Assembly: GCA_030427485.1 (NCBI GenBank) | Contig: JAUICG010000019.1 | Span: 43,246-107,245, forward strand | Origin: Gammaproteobacteria bacterium | Lineage (GTDB): Bacteria; Pseudomonadota; Gammaproteobacteria; Pseudomonadales; Halieaceae | Length of the DNA: 64,000 bases | Direction of reading: 5' to 3' | Shown: positions 1-8,255 of the stretch, one piece after another | Layout: every line of letters starts with the position of its first letter | Numbering within the stretch: position 1 is the stretch's first letter | The notes under the pieces: generated by a model | What the model was told of the DNA's origin: nothing | Seen by the model: the letters and a program-made list of their open reading frames with translations, nothing else | Databases searched by the model: none | Program-made: the position numbers and the translations under genes

Positions 1-22
1 TATCCACAAGGCGAGATAACAC

Positions 23-832
23 ATGGGCACAGATACCAAATCCATTCACGACTTTCTGGCGGAGAACCCCAATGTCGACGTGAGCCGTTACTGGGAGCGT
101 TGTTACGGTATTCTCACTGACGTCAAGAACAGGATTGCCGGGCGGTTTCCCGGCATGGTGTTACACCCCACGTGCGTCGGCAAGGAGTACTACACCTCGC
201 CCAACGGTGAATTTGAAGGTTCCATGCAGGCCTGGACCGGCCCGGGCTGCGACTGGCTGGTGAACTCCTGGCTGGGCAATCGCAAGGCGTCGATCCTGGA
301 TATGAATGCGACGGCCTTCCTCGGGCAGGAGACTGATGTCCCGCACTGGGTGATGGTGTTCGGCACCATCCCCAACCTGTTCTTTTATTTTGACCTCACG
401 CCGCGCCGTAACATCATGGTCGATACCGGCTACCTGGACCGGTACTACGGCCCGATCAACGATGAATACCTGGCACTGCGCGGGCACCCGAACTTCCAGT
501 GGAATGTCAGCCACGGTACCTACATGCGCACCCTGCAGAATCCCTCGACCCAAAGCCTCACTGCGGAACTCAACGACGCGAACATCGATATACTGGAAAA
601 ATACGCCTATTCCATGCTCGACCGCTGGATGGGCTGGCTGGACGATGCCAGCCCCGTACCCGGGGACCAGCGCGTCGCCCTGCAGGAGTACGATTACACC
701 GTTCGCCGCCTGGGCTACGAGCGCGACCCGATGAACAAGCTGGCCGAAACCGTTTTCGGCACCGACAAAGTCGAGGAGATGCTGCAAACACGGATGGGTG
801 CGCAGCAAATGGCGGACACCAGAAAATACTAG
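23..832 (+). CDS. Red chlorophyll catabolite reductase-like protein
   Basis: The 269-residue protein resembles plant RCC reductase (family PF06405), which reduces a linear tetrapyrrole in chlorophyll breakdown and is related to ferredoxin-dependent bilin reductases. Aligned from memory, the shared blocks are VKNR (34-37), SPNGEFEGS (59-67), the Trp-containing stretch near 78-84, TDVPHWV (104-110), FDLTPRR (123-129) and YLDRYYG (137-143). No signal peptide is visible, so it is probably cytoplasmic. The position of the plant catalytic Glu (about residue 154 of the Arabidopsis protein) appears to be hydrophobic here (around 110-112), so the substrate and even reductase activity are uncertain. 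A GGCGAGA-like ribosome site precedes the ATG. The gene sits alone ahead of a SnoaL-like gene. Confidence 0.6.
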   Translation: MGTDTKSIHDFLAENPNVDVSRYWERCYGILTDVKNRIAGRFPGMVLHPTCVGKEYYTSPNGEFEGSMQAWTGPGCDWLVNSWLGNRKASILDMNATAFLGQETDVPHWVMVFGTIPNLFFYFDLTPRRNIMVDTGYLDRYYGPINDEYLALRGHPNFQWNVSHGTYMRTLQNPSTQSLTAELNDANIDILEKYAYSMLDRWMGWLDDASPVPGDQRVALQEYDYTVRRLGYERDPMNKLAETVFGTDKVEEMLQTRMGAQQMADTRKY

Positions 833-963
833 GGCGTTGTGGTCAGGCATCGCGCGCGGTGCCTGCACGTCGCGCAGAAAGGCAATGTGTACTGTAAAAA
901 GGTCGTACTAACCAACAAAAAATGAGTTCGATACTTTTTTAGGTCGCAGCTGGGAGGATCGCT

Positions 964-1404
964 ATGACAGACGAGCAAACCACCCGAGGTCAGGCCAGCG
1001 GGAGTGACGGGTTACAGCGGGCCCGCAATAGGGTTGAGCGCCTGTGCAAAACTTATCTGGCGACAGCCGAAGCGGGTGACCTGGAAGCACTGCTTGCCAA
1101 CTTCACCGATGACGCTACCGCCACATCCCCGATTTCCGGTACACAACCGGTCCGCGACTTTTACGCCAATGTCATGCGGATCACCAGCGCCCGATCGATG
1201 GCGCTGAAGCAGATTTTTATTGGAACATCGGACGCTGCCCACGCCGCGATCCACTTCGCCTACACGCGCACGGTTGGAAGCGGAGAACCCGCCACCATCG
1301 AGTGTGTCGATGTTTTTGAGCTGACCCCGGACCTCGGCAAGTTCACCTCGGTCAGGATTATCTACGACACCACACCCGTGCAGTCCGATTTCAGCAGGGT
1401 GTAG
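964..1404 (+). CDS. SnoaL-like / NTF2-fold protein
   Basis: This 146-residue protein has the pattern of the SnoaL/ketosteroid-isomerase-like NTF2 fold: an N-terminal helix (RVERLCKTYLATAEAGD), then LLANFTDDATATSP, and a beta-rich C-terminal half ending FTSVRIIYDTTPV. Members are small cytoplasmic isomerases, hydratases or non-catalytic binding proteins, and sequence alone does not give the substrate. A GGGAGG ribosome site sits about 7 bases before the ATG. It lies 131 bases after the RCC-reductase-like gene on the same strand, so co-transcription is possible but not shown. Confidence 0.75.
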   Translation: MTDEQTTRGQASGSDGLQRARNRVERLCKTYLATAEAGDLEALLANFTDDATATSPISGTQPVRDFYANVMRITSARSMALKQIFIGTSDAAHAAIHFAYTRTVGSGEPATIECVDVFELTPDLGKFTSVRIIYDTTPVQSDFSRV

Positions 1405-1427
1405 TTCAAGTCGCTCCCGCGACGGGA

Positions 1428-2492
1428 CTAGCAGCTGTCATCCTGCACGCGGCAGAACAGGTACACCTGCTCATAGATCCAGTCATTTTTCCCGCTGTAA
1501 ACCAGGGGGGCCGAGTAAATCAGCCTGTCGCGTTCCGATTCGGGAAAAATATGTTCCGACTTGCGCGCTTCGCTGAGAAAGAAACCGGCCGTGGCCTGTG
1601 ATGCGAGCACGGCGTTGGGGGAGTGGTTGAGGTTGGAGTAGTCGGCATTCTGGCTCCATTCGAAGTTGTTTTTCTCCGGGTGCCACTGGGTGCCGTAAAA
1701 AGGATAGTTCCTGGCCTCCATCGTACTGACAAACACCTGGCCCTCGGGTGCCTCGTTGTAAGAGAGCATATTGAAGAAAGCGTGCAATTCGCTGTTGGTT
1801 TCATACTCCCTCACCAGCAGGCCGTGGTCGTGGGAATTGAAGGCAATGGCCTCGGTCTGCAGCGCGTCGAGCAATCCCGCAGGAAAGGAGCTGAACAGCC
1901 TGCTCTGGGCCGCACCCGGGGTCAACTGCAGCGGCAGGGGCAGATTGGTGGCGACCACGTTGAGACTGATGACCTCGGCATCACCGGTTTCCAGAATCGA
2001 GAGTTCCTCGAAGCCGAGGCAGGTACCCCATACGGGATAATAGTCGCCGTTATCATTGGCGCGTTTGGCAAGGTTCCACAACTGCTCGCCTTCTTCCGTG
2101 TAGATATCCGACGGGTCGATGCCCTGGTTGCCGCCCGGAAACAACAGGCCATTGGTCTGCCTGAATACCTCGTCGTAGTACGCCGGTGGCTGATTCAGGA
2201 GGATCGGCAGTACCCTGCCGCCGGCCTGGCCGATCCACTTTACATAACTTGCGGGGATCACATATTTATAGGCCGACAGTTGCGCTTTTACCTCGGGGTC
2301 GATGGTGCTGGAACCGGTAATGGTCGAGGTATCCTGGCTGAACACCCCGATCACGGGCCGCGGATTGCTGTAGTCGGGGCCGTTCGATGAGTTGGAATCG
2401 GAACAGGCGGCGATAGGCAGCAGGCCGCCGCACAGCAGCAGGGCAAGGGAGAAACGCCGGACGATGTCGAACTGCGGGATTTGCTTTCTCAT
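1428..2492 (-). CDS. Folate gamma-glutamyl hydrolase (peptidase C26), lipoprotein
   Basis: The enzyme would remove gamma-linked glutamates from folyl- or antifolyl-polyglutamates. It is 354 residues with a lipoprotein signal (lipobox PIAAC, Cys30), so it is probably anchored in the periplasm or outer membrane. The class I glutamine-amidotransferase-like fold is clear: LLFPGGNQG (117-124), the nucleophile Cys158 in VWGTCLGFEELS, and the His271/Glu273 pair in FYGTQWHPEKNNFEW. The C-terminal segment (SEARKSEHIFPES...IYSAPLVYSG) also follows the vertebrate and plant enzyme closely, which is unusual for a bacterial protein. It is the last gene of a three-gene minus-strand run, 34 bases after the preceding lipoprotein gene. 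A GGAGAA site precedes the start. Confidence 0.9.
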   Translation of the reverse strand: MRKQIPQFDIVRRFSLALLLCGGLLPIAACSDSNSSNGPDYSNPRPVIGVFSQDTSTITGSSTIDPEVKAQLSAYKYVIPASYVKWIGQAGGRVLPILLNQPPAYYDEVFRQTNGLLFPGGNQGIDPSDIYTEEGEQLWNLAKRANDNGDYYPVWGTCLGFEELSILETGDAEVISLNVVATNLPLPLQLTPGAAQSRLFSSFPAGLLDALQTEAIAFNSHDHGLLVREYETNSELHAFFNMLSYNEAPEGQVFVSTMEARNYPFYGTQWHPEKNNFEWSQNADYSNLNHSPNAVLASQATAGFFLSEARKSEHIFPESERDRLIYSAPLVYSGKNDWIYEQVYLFCRVQDDSC

Positions 2493-2526
2493 TGTCGTTC
2501 TCCACTATGCTTGTGGCACACACTCC

Positions 2527-3111
2527 CTATAATTCAACATCCCCCGAAATGGTCACCCGGTAGGCACCGTTGACCGCGCCGGTAGTCAATTCCGCTTCCG
2601 GCGCGCTCTCGGCGAGCCGGTGAAAACCGTCCAGCGCATCCTGCGCGCTGAAGCAGCAGGCGCTGACGTAAACGACGTAATTCCCGGCCTGCAGTTCAAC
2701 GCTCAAGAACGAATCCAGCTCCAGCGTGCTGCCATCCGCGCCGGCTTCCCCGTCGTCGTTGGTGTAGACCAGGTCCAGGCTATCGATACTGCCGTCATCC
2801 GGCGCGAGATAAATCTGCGCATCCAGTGCCGGCGTATAGGCACCGGCCGACAGCACGTCGATGCTGACCGTGGAGTCGGACAACACCTTGAACGGGATCG
2901 TATTGATGCTGTAGCCGACATCGCGGCTGCCGTCGTTGAGCCAGTTGACGGCCTGCTCGATCTCTACCGAGGTGACCGGCGTCTCCTGGGGTGGCGGTGG
3001 CATATTGCTGTCGCTGTTATTGCTGCAGGCGCTGATCAGGCATCCCGCCACCAGCCACAGGCCGAGGGTACGGGGAAAGGAACGTGAAAATGTATGTGCT
3101 CGTGCTCGCAT
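2527..3111 (-). CDS. Small lipoprotein with PPC/DVUA0089-like beta domain
   Basis: This is a 194-residue lipoprotein (lipobox LISAC, Cys29) followed by a Ser/Asn/Pro-rich linker. The body (about 50-190) has features of bacterial pre-peptidase/DVUA0089-like beta-sandwich domains: a segment STVSIDVLSAGA, an Asp-rich loop SLDLVYTNDDGEAG, and LQAGNYVVYVSACCFS, where a domain usually has a strand reading Y.L.V. The paired Cys-Cys is unusual. No catalytic residues are recognisable, so a binding or accessory role in the envelope is likeliest. It lies 15 bases after the alpha/beta hydrolase gene and 34 before the gamma-glutamyl hydrolase gene, probably in one transcript. Confidence 0.6.
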   Translation of the reverse strand: MRARAHTFSRSFPRTLGLWLVAGCLISACSNNSDSNMPPPPQETPVTSVEIEQAVNWLNDGSRDVGYSINTIPFKVLSDSTVSIDVLSAGAYTPALDAQIYLAPDDGSIDSLDLVYTNDDGEAGADGSTLELDSFLSVELQAGNYVVYVSACCFSAQDALDGFHRLAESAPEAELTTGAVNGAYRVTISGDVEL

Positions 3112-3126
3112 GGTTTTTTCGCTGCT

Positions 3127-4938
3127 CTAGGGTGTCGCCTGGATCAGGTCCAGGAAGGTCAGGTAAAAGCGCTCATAGCTGAGGGTTTTGCAATATTGCC
3201 GTCCCGCCACCGCGCCATTGCCGGGGTCGAGGTCGGCGTAAAAGGAGCCAGACTGTACTGTCACGCTCAATTGCGCGGTGTCTACCACAACCGTCGCGCT
3301 GGACGCCGGGTCGGCGATAAACTCGGGGCCGGTGGGGAGCAATACATCCGGTGCGTACTGCCACTGCCATTGCTCGAGTTTGGCGAGGTCGTCCTCGCTC
3401 AGCAGGTCGGCTTCCTGCAGCCACGACAGCGTGAGGGCATGGTTGTCGCGGTTCGCGTCCGCACAACTCCCCTGCGGGGACTCCGCCTGCAAGCCCAACT
3501 CTTCGTCGAGGAGCTCCTGCGTCAGGAACTTGGCCTGCACCTCGCCGTCGTAGATGGGCGGAAAACGCAACTGATCGGGGTTTCCGGTCTGGTTGACGTA
3601 CTGGTTGATGAGAATCTCCGGTTCGCTGCCGGGAGAAGTCGAGGCCTTGGCTTCGATAAACTCGTTGCGACCGGCGGTGCGTTGCACCGCGATATTGTCT
3701 GCCGGGATCCCGTCCTGGCCGAAGCCCGATGCGCTGAGGAAGTCATTATAGGCGCCCTCTGCAACCGTCAGCTGGTTCAGGCCGAGCCGGCCCGTGGTCT
3801 CGAAGGAGGTGGCCTGGGCGGCTTCTATCCTGGTGACGAGGTGTCGCAGCGAAGCGGCCGTCAGCTGCATTTGTTGCTCGGGTGAGGTGTCGGCATCGCC
3901 GTCCGTGGGCGTCTGTCCGTAATAACCGAATTGCGCATGGTTGCCGCCGCGAATCTTCGCGAACAGCGCGTCGGCAGGCAGTCGCTCGATGGCCGCCAGT
4001 ACCTCAGCGGGGGTCGCTATCAGGTCGTTGGTCCCGAATATCGATACAACCTCGATGTCGAGTCCGCTGAGGTCATCCGCACTGTCCGGAAAACTGGCAA
4101 GCAAACCGAGGCCGGCGATGGTCCCGGGGTTGGCCAGGATGTACTTGGCGGCAACCACGCCGCCCAGGCTGTGTCCCGCCAGTGTCCAGTTGGCAATCCC
4201 TGCATTGCCGGGCGCGTCGATTACGCCGTCAACCTCGGTGCCGTCCGGGCCGTTAAGCACAGCGGTGTAGATGCCCGCCTGGGCGAGTTCCTGCGCCAGT
4301 GGCGCGTAGGCCTGCGGTACGACGGCGCCGCCGGGGAAGATAATCACGCCGGTATTGCCGGTGTCGGTCGCGAGCGGCGTGAAGCTGATGTACGTGGCCT
4401 CCTGCGTCACGTCCACGAGTTCGTTGCTTTCCATGGCCGCACAGGCCTCGGGCTCGAAGTCTTCGCAGCCGGGATTGGTGGGGCCGGTGTCGCAGATGCC
4501 GCCGCTGACCGGGAAATAGTCGCCCATCAGCACGGAGTTGCAAATAGCCTGCAGCGAGCTACAGAACGCGGGGTTGGTGGCATTGTTCAGGTTGACCTTT
4601 TCGTCGGGTTGGCCGAGATTCTCGATACAGTCCGCAGCGTGGTTGGGTACCGAACAGATGCCGCCCACGGAAAACTGGTAGTCATAGGAAATACTGAACA
4701 GGTCGCCGCAGTCCGCTTCGGCGGTTTGCGTGGTCCAGATTTCACCCGTGTACTGGATGCAGTCGGCGGTACCCGCGAATGGATTGGTGAAATGGCAGGC
4801 CCCGACACCCGGGTGAGGCGGAGAGAGGGCCAGGGCGGGCGCTTGGTAAACGGCGCAGAGGCCTATCCACAGCGCGGTGATAGCGGCAGGCACGGTGCCC
4901 GTTTGCTGCCGGGTAATGTTCGGATAATTCTGGTTCAT
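3127..4938 (-). CDS. Secreted alpha/beta hydrolase with Cys-rich N-terminal region
   Basis: I start at the Met at 4938 (603 residues) because it is followed by a signal-peptide-like segment (residues 15-39); the longer upstream extension looks non-coding. Residues 45-170 are rich in cysteine (about a dozen) and probably disulfide-bonded. Residues 185-375 form an alpha/beta hydrolase with the nucleophile elbow GHSLGG (Ser257), a likely acid Asp305 (FGTNDLI) and His334 (GGNHAQFG). The last 230 residues are an extra domain I do not recognise. The substrate is unknown; an ester or polymer in the periplasm or outside the cell fits the export signal. It is first in the operon with the small lipoprotein and the gamma-glutamyl hydrolase. 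Confidence 0.75.
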   Translation of the reverse strand: MNQNYPNITRQQTGTVPAAITALWIGLCAVYQAPALALSPPHPGVGACHFTNPFAGTADCIQYTGEIWTTQTAEADCGDLFSISYDYQFSVGGICSVPNHAADCIENLGQPDEKVNLNNATNPAFCSSLQAICNSVLMGDYFPVSGGICDTGPTNPGCEDFEPEACAAMESNELVDVTQEATYISFTPLATDTGNTGVIIFPGGAVVPQAYAPLAQELAQAGIYTAVLNGPDGTEVDGVIDAPGNAGIANWTLAGHSLGGVVAAKYILANPGTIAGLGLLASFPDSADDLSGLDIEVVSIFGTNDLIATPAEVLAAIERLPADALFAKIRGGNHAQFGYYGQTPTDGDADTSPEQQMQLTAASLRHLVTRIEAAQATSFETTGRLGLNQLTVAEGAYNDFLSASGFGQDGIPADNIAVQRTAGRNEFIEAKASTSPGSEPEILINQYVNQTGNPDQLRFPPIYDGEVQAKFLTQELLDEELGLQAESPQGSCADANRDNHALTLSWLQEADLLSEDDLAKLEQWQWQYAPDVLLPTGPEFIADPASSATVVVDTAQLSVTVQSGSFYADLDPGNGAVAGRQYCKTLSYERFYLTFLDLIQATP

Positions 4939-5299
4939 GGTTGCAGTCTGGATGCTCCTGCTAGCTTCAATTACTGGTAGAGTGTTCCACCCGTTCGGTT
5001 GGATCAGGACCGGCACCGGGCCGGCAGTGATCAGGCCTCTTCCGCCTGGCAACCGTGCGACTATACGACAACTCGCAGAAGTACCGGGAGCGAAATTTCA
5101 TTCAGGCTCCAGCCCTGCCGGGCCTGTTTGCCGGATACCACGATATTCTGCGGATGCAATGGCATGCGGCAGTTTCCGATGTAACACCGGGCTCCGCGCA
5201 AGCATGCCAAATCAGGGTGTTGAGCGTTTTGACTATTGTCAACTTAGACGGTCGAAACTGTTGGACATTCCGCTGCTTGGTTTATGGCACAATGGCCGG
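4939..5299. other. Intergenic region between divergent genes
   Basis: These 361 bases separate the divergent hydrolase operon and the FAD oxidase gene and must hold both promoters. Open frames extend across it in both directions, but they lack domain similarity and their proteins look like read-through of non-coding DNA. I see no convincing sigma-70 pair or operator. Confidence 0.5.
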
Positions 5300-6892
5300 A
5301 TGAACAACGCGCACCAGGCAACAGGCTTTCTACAGCGGCTCGAGAGCTTGTTGGGTGCGGAGCATGTGCTTTCAGACCCCGATTCGCTTGAACTGTATGC
5401 GCAGGATATCTGGCAGGCCGGCGCACCGGTCGCAGCCGTGGCGCGCCCTGCCGACACAAGCCAGATGGCCGCTCTCGCCCGACTGGCAGCCGAACAGGGT
5501 GTCAGCCTCGCTGTCCGCGGCGGCGGCATGTCCTACACGAGCGGTTATACGCAGACGCGCCCCGGCGTGGTGATTGTCTGCACCCGTCGTATGGACGCCG
5601 TGCTTGAGATCAACACCGATGATATGACCGTGACCGTGCAAGCGGGTTGTACCTGGGCGGACTTGTATCAGGCGCTGGACAAACAGGGGCTGCGCACCCC
5701 TTACTGGGGGCCGCTGTCAGGACGTTACGCGACCGTGGGCGGCAGCGTATCGCAGAACAGTATCTTCTGGGGGGGCACCCGGTACGGTAGCGCGGCCGAT
5801 TCCGTTGTCAGTATGGAGATCGTGCTGGCCAATGGCGATATCCTGCGCACGGGCTCGGCCGCGCAGCAGAATGCGGCGCCGTTCTTTCGCCACTTCGGTC
5901 CCGATCTCACGGGGCTGTTCTGCTGTGATTGTGGCGCGCTCGGATTGAAGGCCGCGATCACGCTGCGCTTGATGCCGGCTGCCTGCGAACGGGCATTCCT
6001 GTCCTTCGATTTCAAGAGCTACCCGGGGCTGCTCAGCGCCATGGCTGAAATCACCCGGCAGGGCCTGGCCAGCGAGTGCTTCGGTTTCGATCCGCTGTTG
6101 ACGGAGATGCGCGCGCGACGCGATTCGCTGATGGCGGATGTCCGGAGTTTTGGCAATGTGCTGGCAACAGCCGGCTCATTGAAACAGGCCGCCAGCGATT
6201 CCATTGGCATATTGCGCGGTGGTCGCCGGTTCATGAAAGACCTCGCCTGGCCTCTGCACGCGATTGTCGAAGAGCGAAATCCGGCAGCGGTGACGGATGC
6301 GGTACAGAAGATACGCGCACTGGTGGCGGCCGACGGCGGCGCCGAAGTAGCCAACACCGTTCCCAGAATCATGCGCGCCAATCCCTTCGGCCCTGTGAAC
6401 AATATGATTGGGCCCGGTGGCGAGCGCTGGGCCCCGGTACACGGTCTGCTGCCTCTCTCACAGGCCGAGAAGGCCACCACCAGCGTACTGGCCGTATTCG
6501 CAAAGCACGAGGCGCGCATTGCGCAGTTCAACATCCGCACCGGCTTTCTCTACAATGCTGTGGCGGGTTATTGCATCGCCGTGGAGCCGCTGTTCTTCTG
6601 GCCGGACAGCGTAGACGCGCTGCATCGCCGCAGCGTGGAGGCCGATTTTTATCGCCGCCTGCCGAAACTGGAGTTAAACCTGGAGGCCCGTGCAGCCGTG
6701 GCCGCGATGCGGCAGGAAATTGCCGATACCCTGAGTGCGCTGGGCGCCGCCCACCTGCAGATCGGGCGCAGCTACCATTTCACCGGGGCACTGGAACCGG
6801 TGCCCCGGCAACTGCTGCAAGCGTTGAAAGCAGTGCTTGATCCTGAGAATCGCATTAACCCCGGGGTACTCGGGCTGGGCGCGGCATCTTAG
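5300..6892 (+). CDS. FAD-binding (PCMH-type) oxidoreductase
   Basis: A 530-residue flavoprotein of the GlcD/vanillyl-alcohol-oxidase class. Residues about 35-215 form the PCMH FAD-binding domain: a PADTSQMAALARLA helix, RGGGMSYTSGYT, VTVQAGCTWADLYQAL, and GGSVSQNSIFWGGTRYGSAAD for the pyrophosphate and flavin contacts. The C-terminal half is the substrate cap, ending NPGVLGLG as is usual for the family. The likely reaction is oxidation of a hydroxy acid or phenolic alcohol; the substrate cannot be read from sequence. I start at ATG 5300 rather than the longer frame because homology begins just after it. An MFS transporter follows after 52 bases, suggesting uptake and oxidation of one compound. 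Confidence 0.8.
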   Translation: MNNAHQATGFLQRLESLLGAEHVLSDPDSLELYAQDIWQAGAPVAAVARPADTSQMAALARLAAEQGVSLAVRGGGMSYTSGYTQTRPGVVIVCTRRMDAVLEINTDDMTVTVQAGCTWADLYQALDKQGLRTPYWGPLSGRYATVGGSVSQNSIFWGGTRYGSAADSVVSMEIVLANGDILRTGSAAQQNAAPFFRHFGPDLTGLFCCDCGALGLKAAITLRLMPAACERAFLSFDFKSYPGLLSAMAEITRQGLASECFGFDPLLTEMRARRDSLMADVRSFGNVLATAGSLKQAASDSIGILRGGRRFMKDLAWPLHAIVEERNPAAVTDAVQKIRALVAADGGAEVANTVPRIMRANPFGPVNNMIGPGGERWAPVHGLLPLSQAEKATTSVLAVFAKHEARIAQFNIRTGFLYNAVAGYCIAVEPLFFWPDSVDALHRRSVEADFYRRLPKLELNLEARAAVAAMRQEIADTLSALGAAHLQIGRSYHFTGALEPVPRQLLQALKAVLDPENRINPGVLGLGAAS

Positions 6893-6944
6893 CCGGTTGC
6901 CTCGCCGTGGAGTAACCTCGATCTACCAGTAAAGTGATCCACCC

Positions 6945-8255
6945 ATGACGCTTTTCAATCCGCACACACCGTTTTCGCCCGGTCGCCTGCCGTTCTTCTA
7001 CGGCTGGGGGGTGCTGGTGTTCAGCACCCTGGGCATGCTCGTGAGCATTCCGGGACAAACGATCGGGGTGAGCGCCTTTACCGAATCGTTGATCGACGCT
7101 ACCGGCTTGACGCGCGGCCAGTTGGCGCAGGCCTATTTCTGGGGAACCCTGGCAAGCGGCCTGTTGATGCCGTACGGCGGCAGACTCTACGATCGCCACG
7201 GTGCGCGGCGCCTGATGGTGTACTCGTGTTTCGGCCTGGGGCTCACCCTCATCGGCCTGAGTTATATTCACCTGCCGGTCAGGGCCGCCCGGTCGGAATG
7301 GGGGCAGACGTGGCTTGCGGTGGTGGTGATGGGCGCGGGATTTCTCGCGTTGCGTTTTACCGGCCAGGGCATGGTAACGGTAACCAGCCGCAATATGCTC
7401 GCCAAGTGGTTTGAAAAACGCCGTGGCCTGGTCGGCGGCATTTCCGGAGTTGCCGTCGCCGTGGGGTTTGGCCTGGCACCGACTGTGTTAAGCGCCGGCG
7501 TGGATGCATGGGGCTGGCGCCAGCTGTGGTGGGGGATGGGTATTGTCATCGCGACGGTGATGGCCGCTGTGGGGTACCTGTTTTTTCGCGATAACCCGGA
7601 GGAGTGTGGCCTGCTGATGGACGGTGAGCGGCCGGCGGCAGCTGGCGCCGTTGCCGCAGCGGCGGCCGAGCGCTGTTACGACTGGGCCTATGCCAAACGC
7701 ACCGCCGCGTTCTGGGCAGTGACCCTGGTACTCAGCGTGCACGGCATGGTGGTGACGGGAATCACCTTCCATATCGTTGACCTCGGGGCGTCACAGGGAC
7801 TGGGGAAGGCGGCATCGTTGGCGATATTTATACCGCAAACGTTGATCGGCACTGTGCTTGGCCTCGCAGTGGGATACCTGGCGGACAAAGTGAACATGAA
7901 GTGGCTGGTGATCGCGATGGCCTGCGGGCAGTTCATTGCCTATGCTGCATTTGCGCACCTGGGGTCCACGGCGGGTTACTGGCTGGGCATCCTGGGGATG
8001 GGCTTCAGCAGCGGTTTTTTCGGTCCCATTGCCAATGTGGCGCTGGCGAACTACTTCGGCCGCAAGCATCTCGGCGAGCTGTCCGGGAAGCTGATGAGTG
8101 CGATGGTCATCGGCAGTGCAATCGGTCCCTACGCGCTCGCCACCTCCAGGGAGTGGCTGGGTTCCTACGACGCGGGCCTCTATCTTTCACTGCTGTTCCC
8201 GGCACTGGTCGTGGCGATAGCAGTGCGGGCCAAACGGCCGCCGCTTAACGCCTAG
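6945..8255 (+). CDS. MFS transporter (monocarboxylate/oxalate-formate type)
   Basis: A 436-residue inner-membrane protein with about twelve hydrophobic segments. The loop between helices 2 and 3 carries the MFS motif in the form GRLYDRHGARRLM, and a second half-repeat has YLADKVNMKW. NMLAKWFEKRRGLVGGIS (about 150-167) is typical of the oxalate/formate antiporter-monocarboxylate transporter branch. The cargo is probably a small organic acid, perhaps the substrate or product of the FAD oxidase encoded 52 bases upstream. The end overlaps the convergent PLP-enzyme gene by 11 bases. Confidence 0.85.
   Translation: MTLFNPHTPFSPGRLPFFYGWGVLVFSTLGMLVSIPGQTIGVSAFTESLIDATGLTRGQLAQAYFWGTLASGLLMPYGGRLYDRHGARRLMVYSCFGLGLTLIGLSYIHLPVRAARSEWGQTWLAVVVMGAGFLALRFTGQGMVTVTSRNMLAKWFEKRRGLVGGISGVAVAVGFGLAPTVLSAGVDAWGWRQLWWGMGIVIATVMAAVGYLFFRDNPEECGLLMDGERPAAAGAVAAAAAERCYDWAYAKRTAAFWAVTLVLSVHGMVVTGITFHIVDLGASQGLGKAASLAIFIPQTLIGTVLGLAVGYLADKVNMKWLVIAMACGQFIAYAAFAHLGSTAGYWLGILGMGFSSGFFGPIANVALANYFGRKHLGELSGKLMSAMVIGSAIGPYALATSREWLGSYDAGLYLSLLFPALVVAIAVRAKRPPLNA

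Noticed and set aside
3931..4980. Plus-strand 349-codon frame
   Set aside because: It lies antisense to the secreted alpha/beta hydrolase and has no family similarity.
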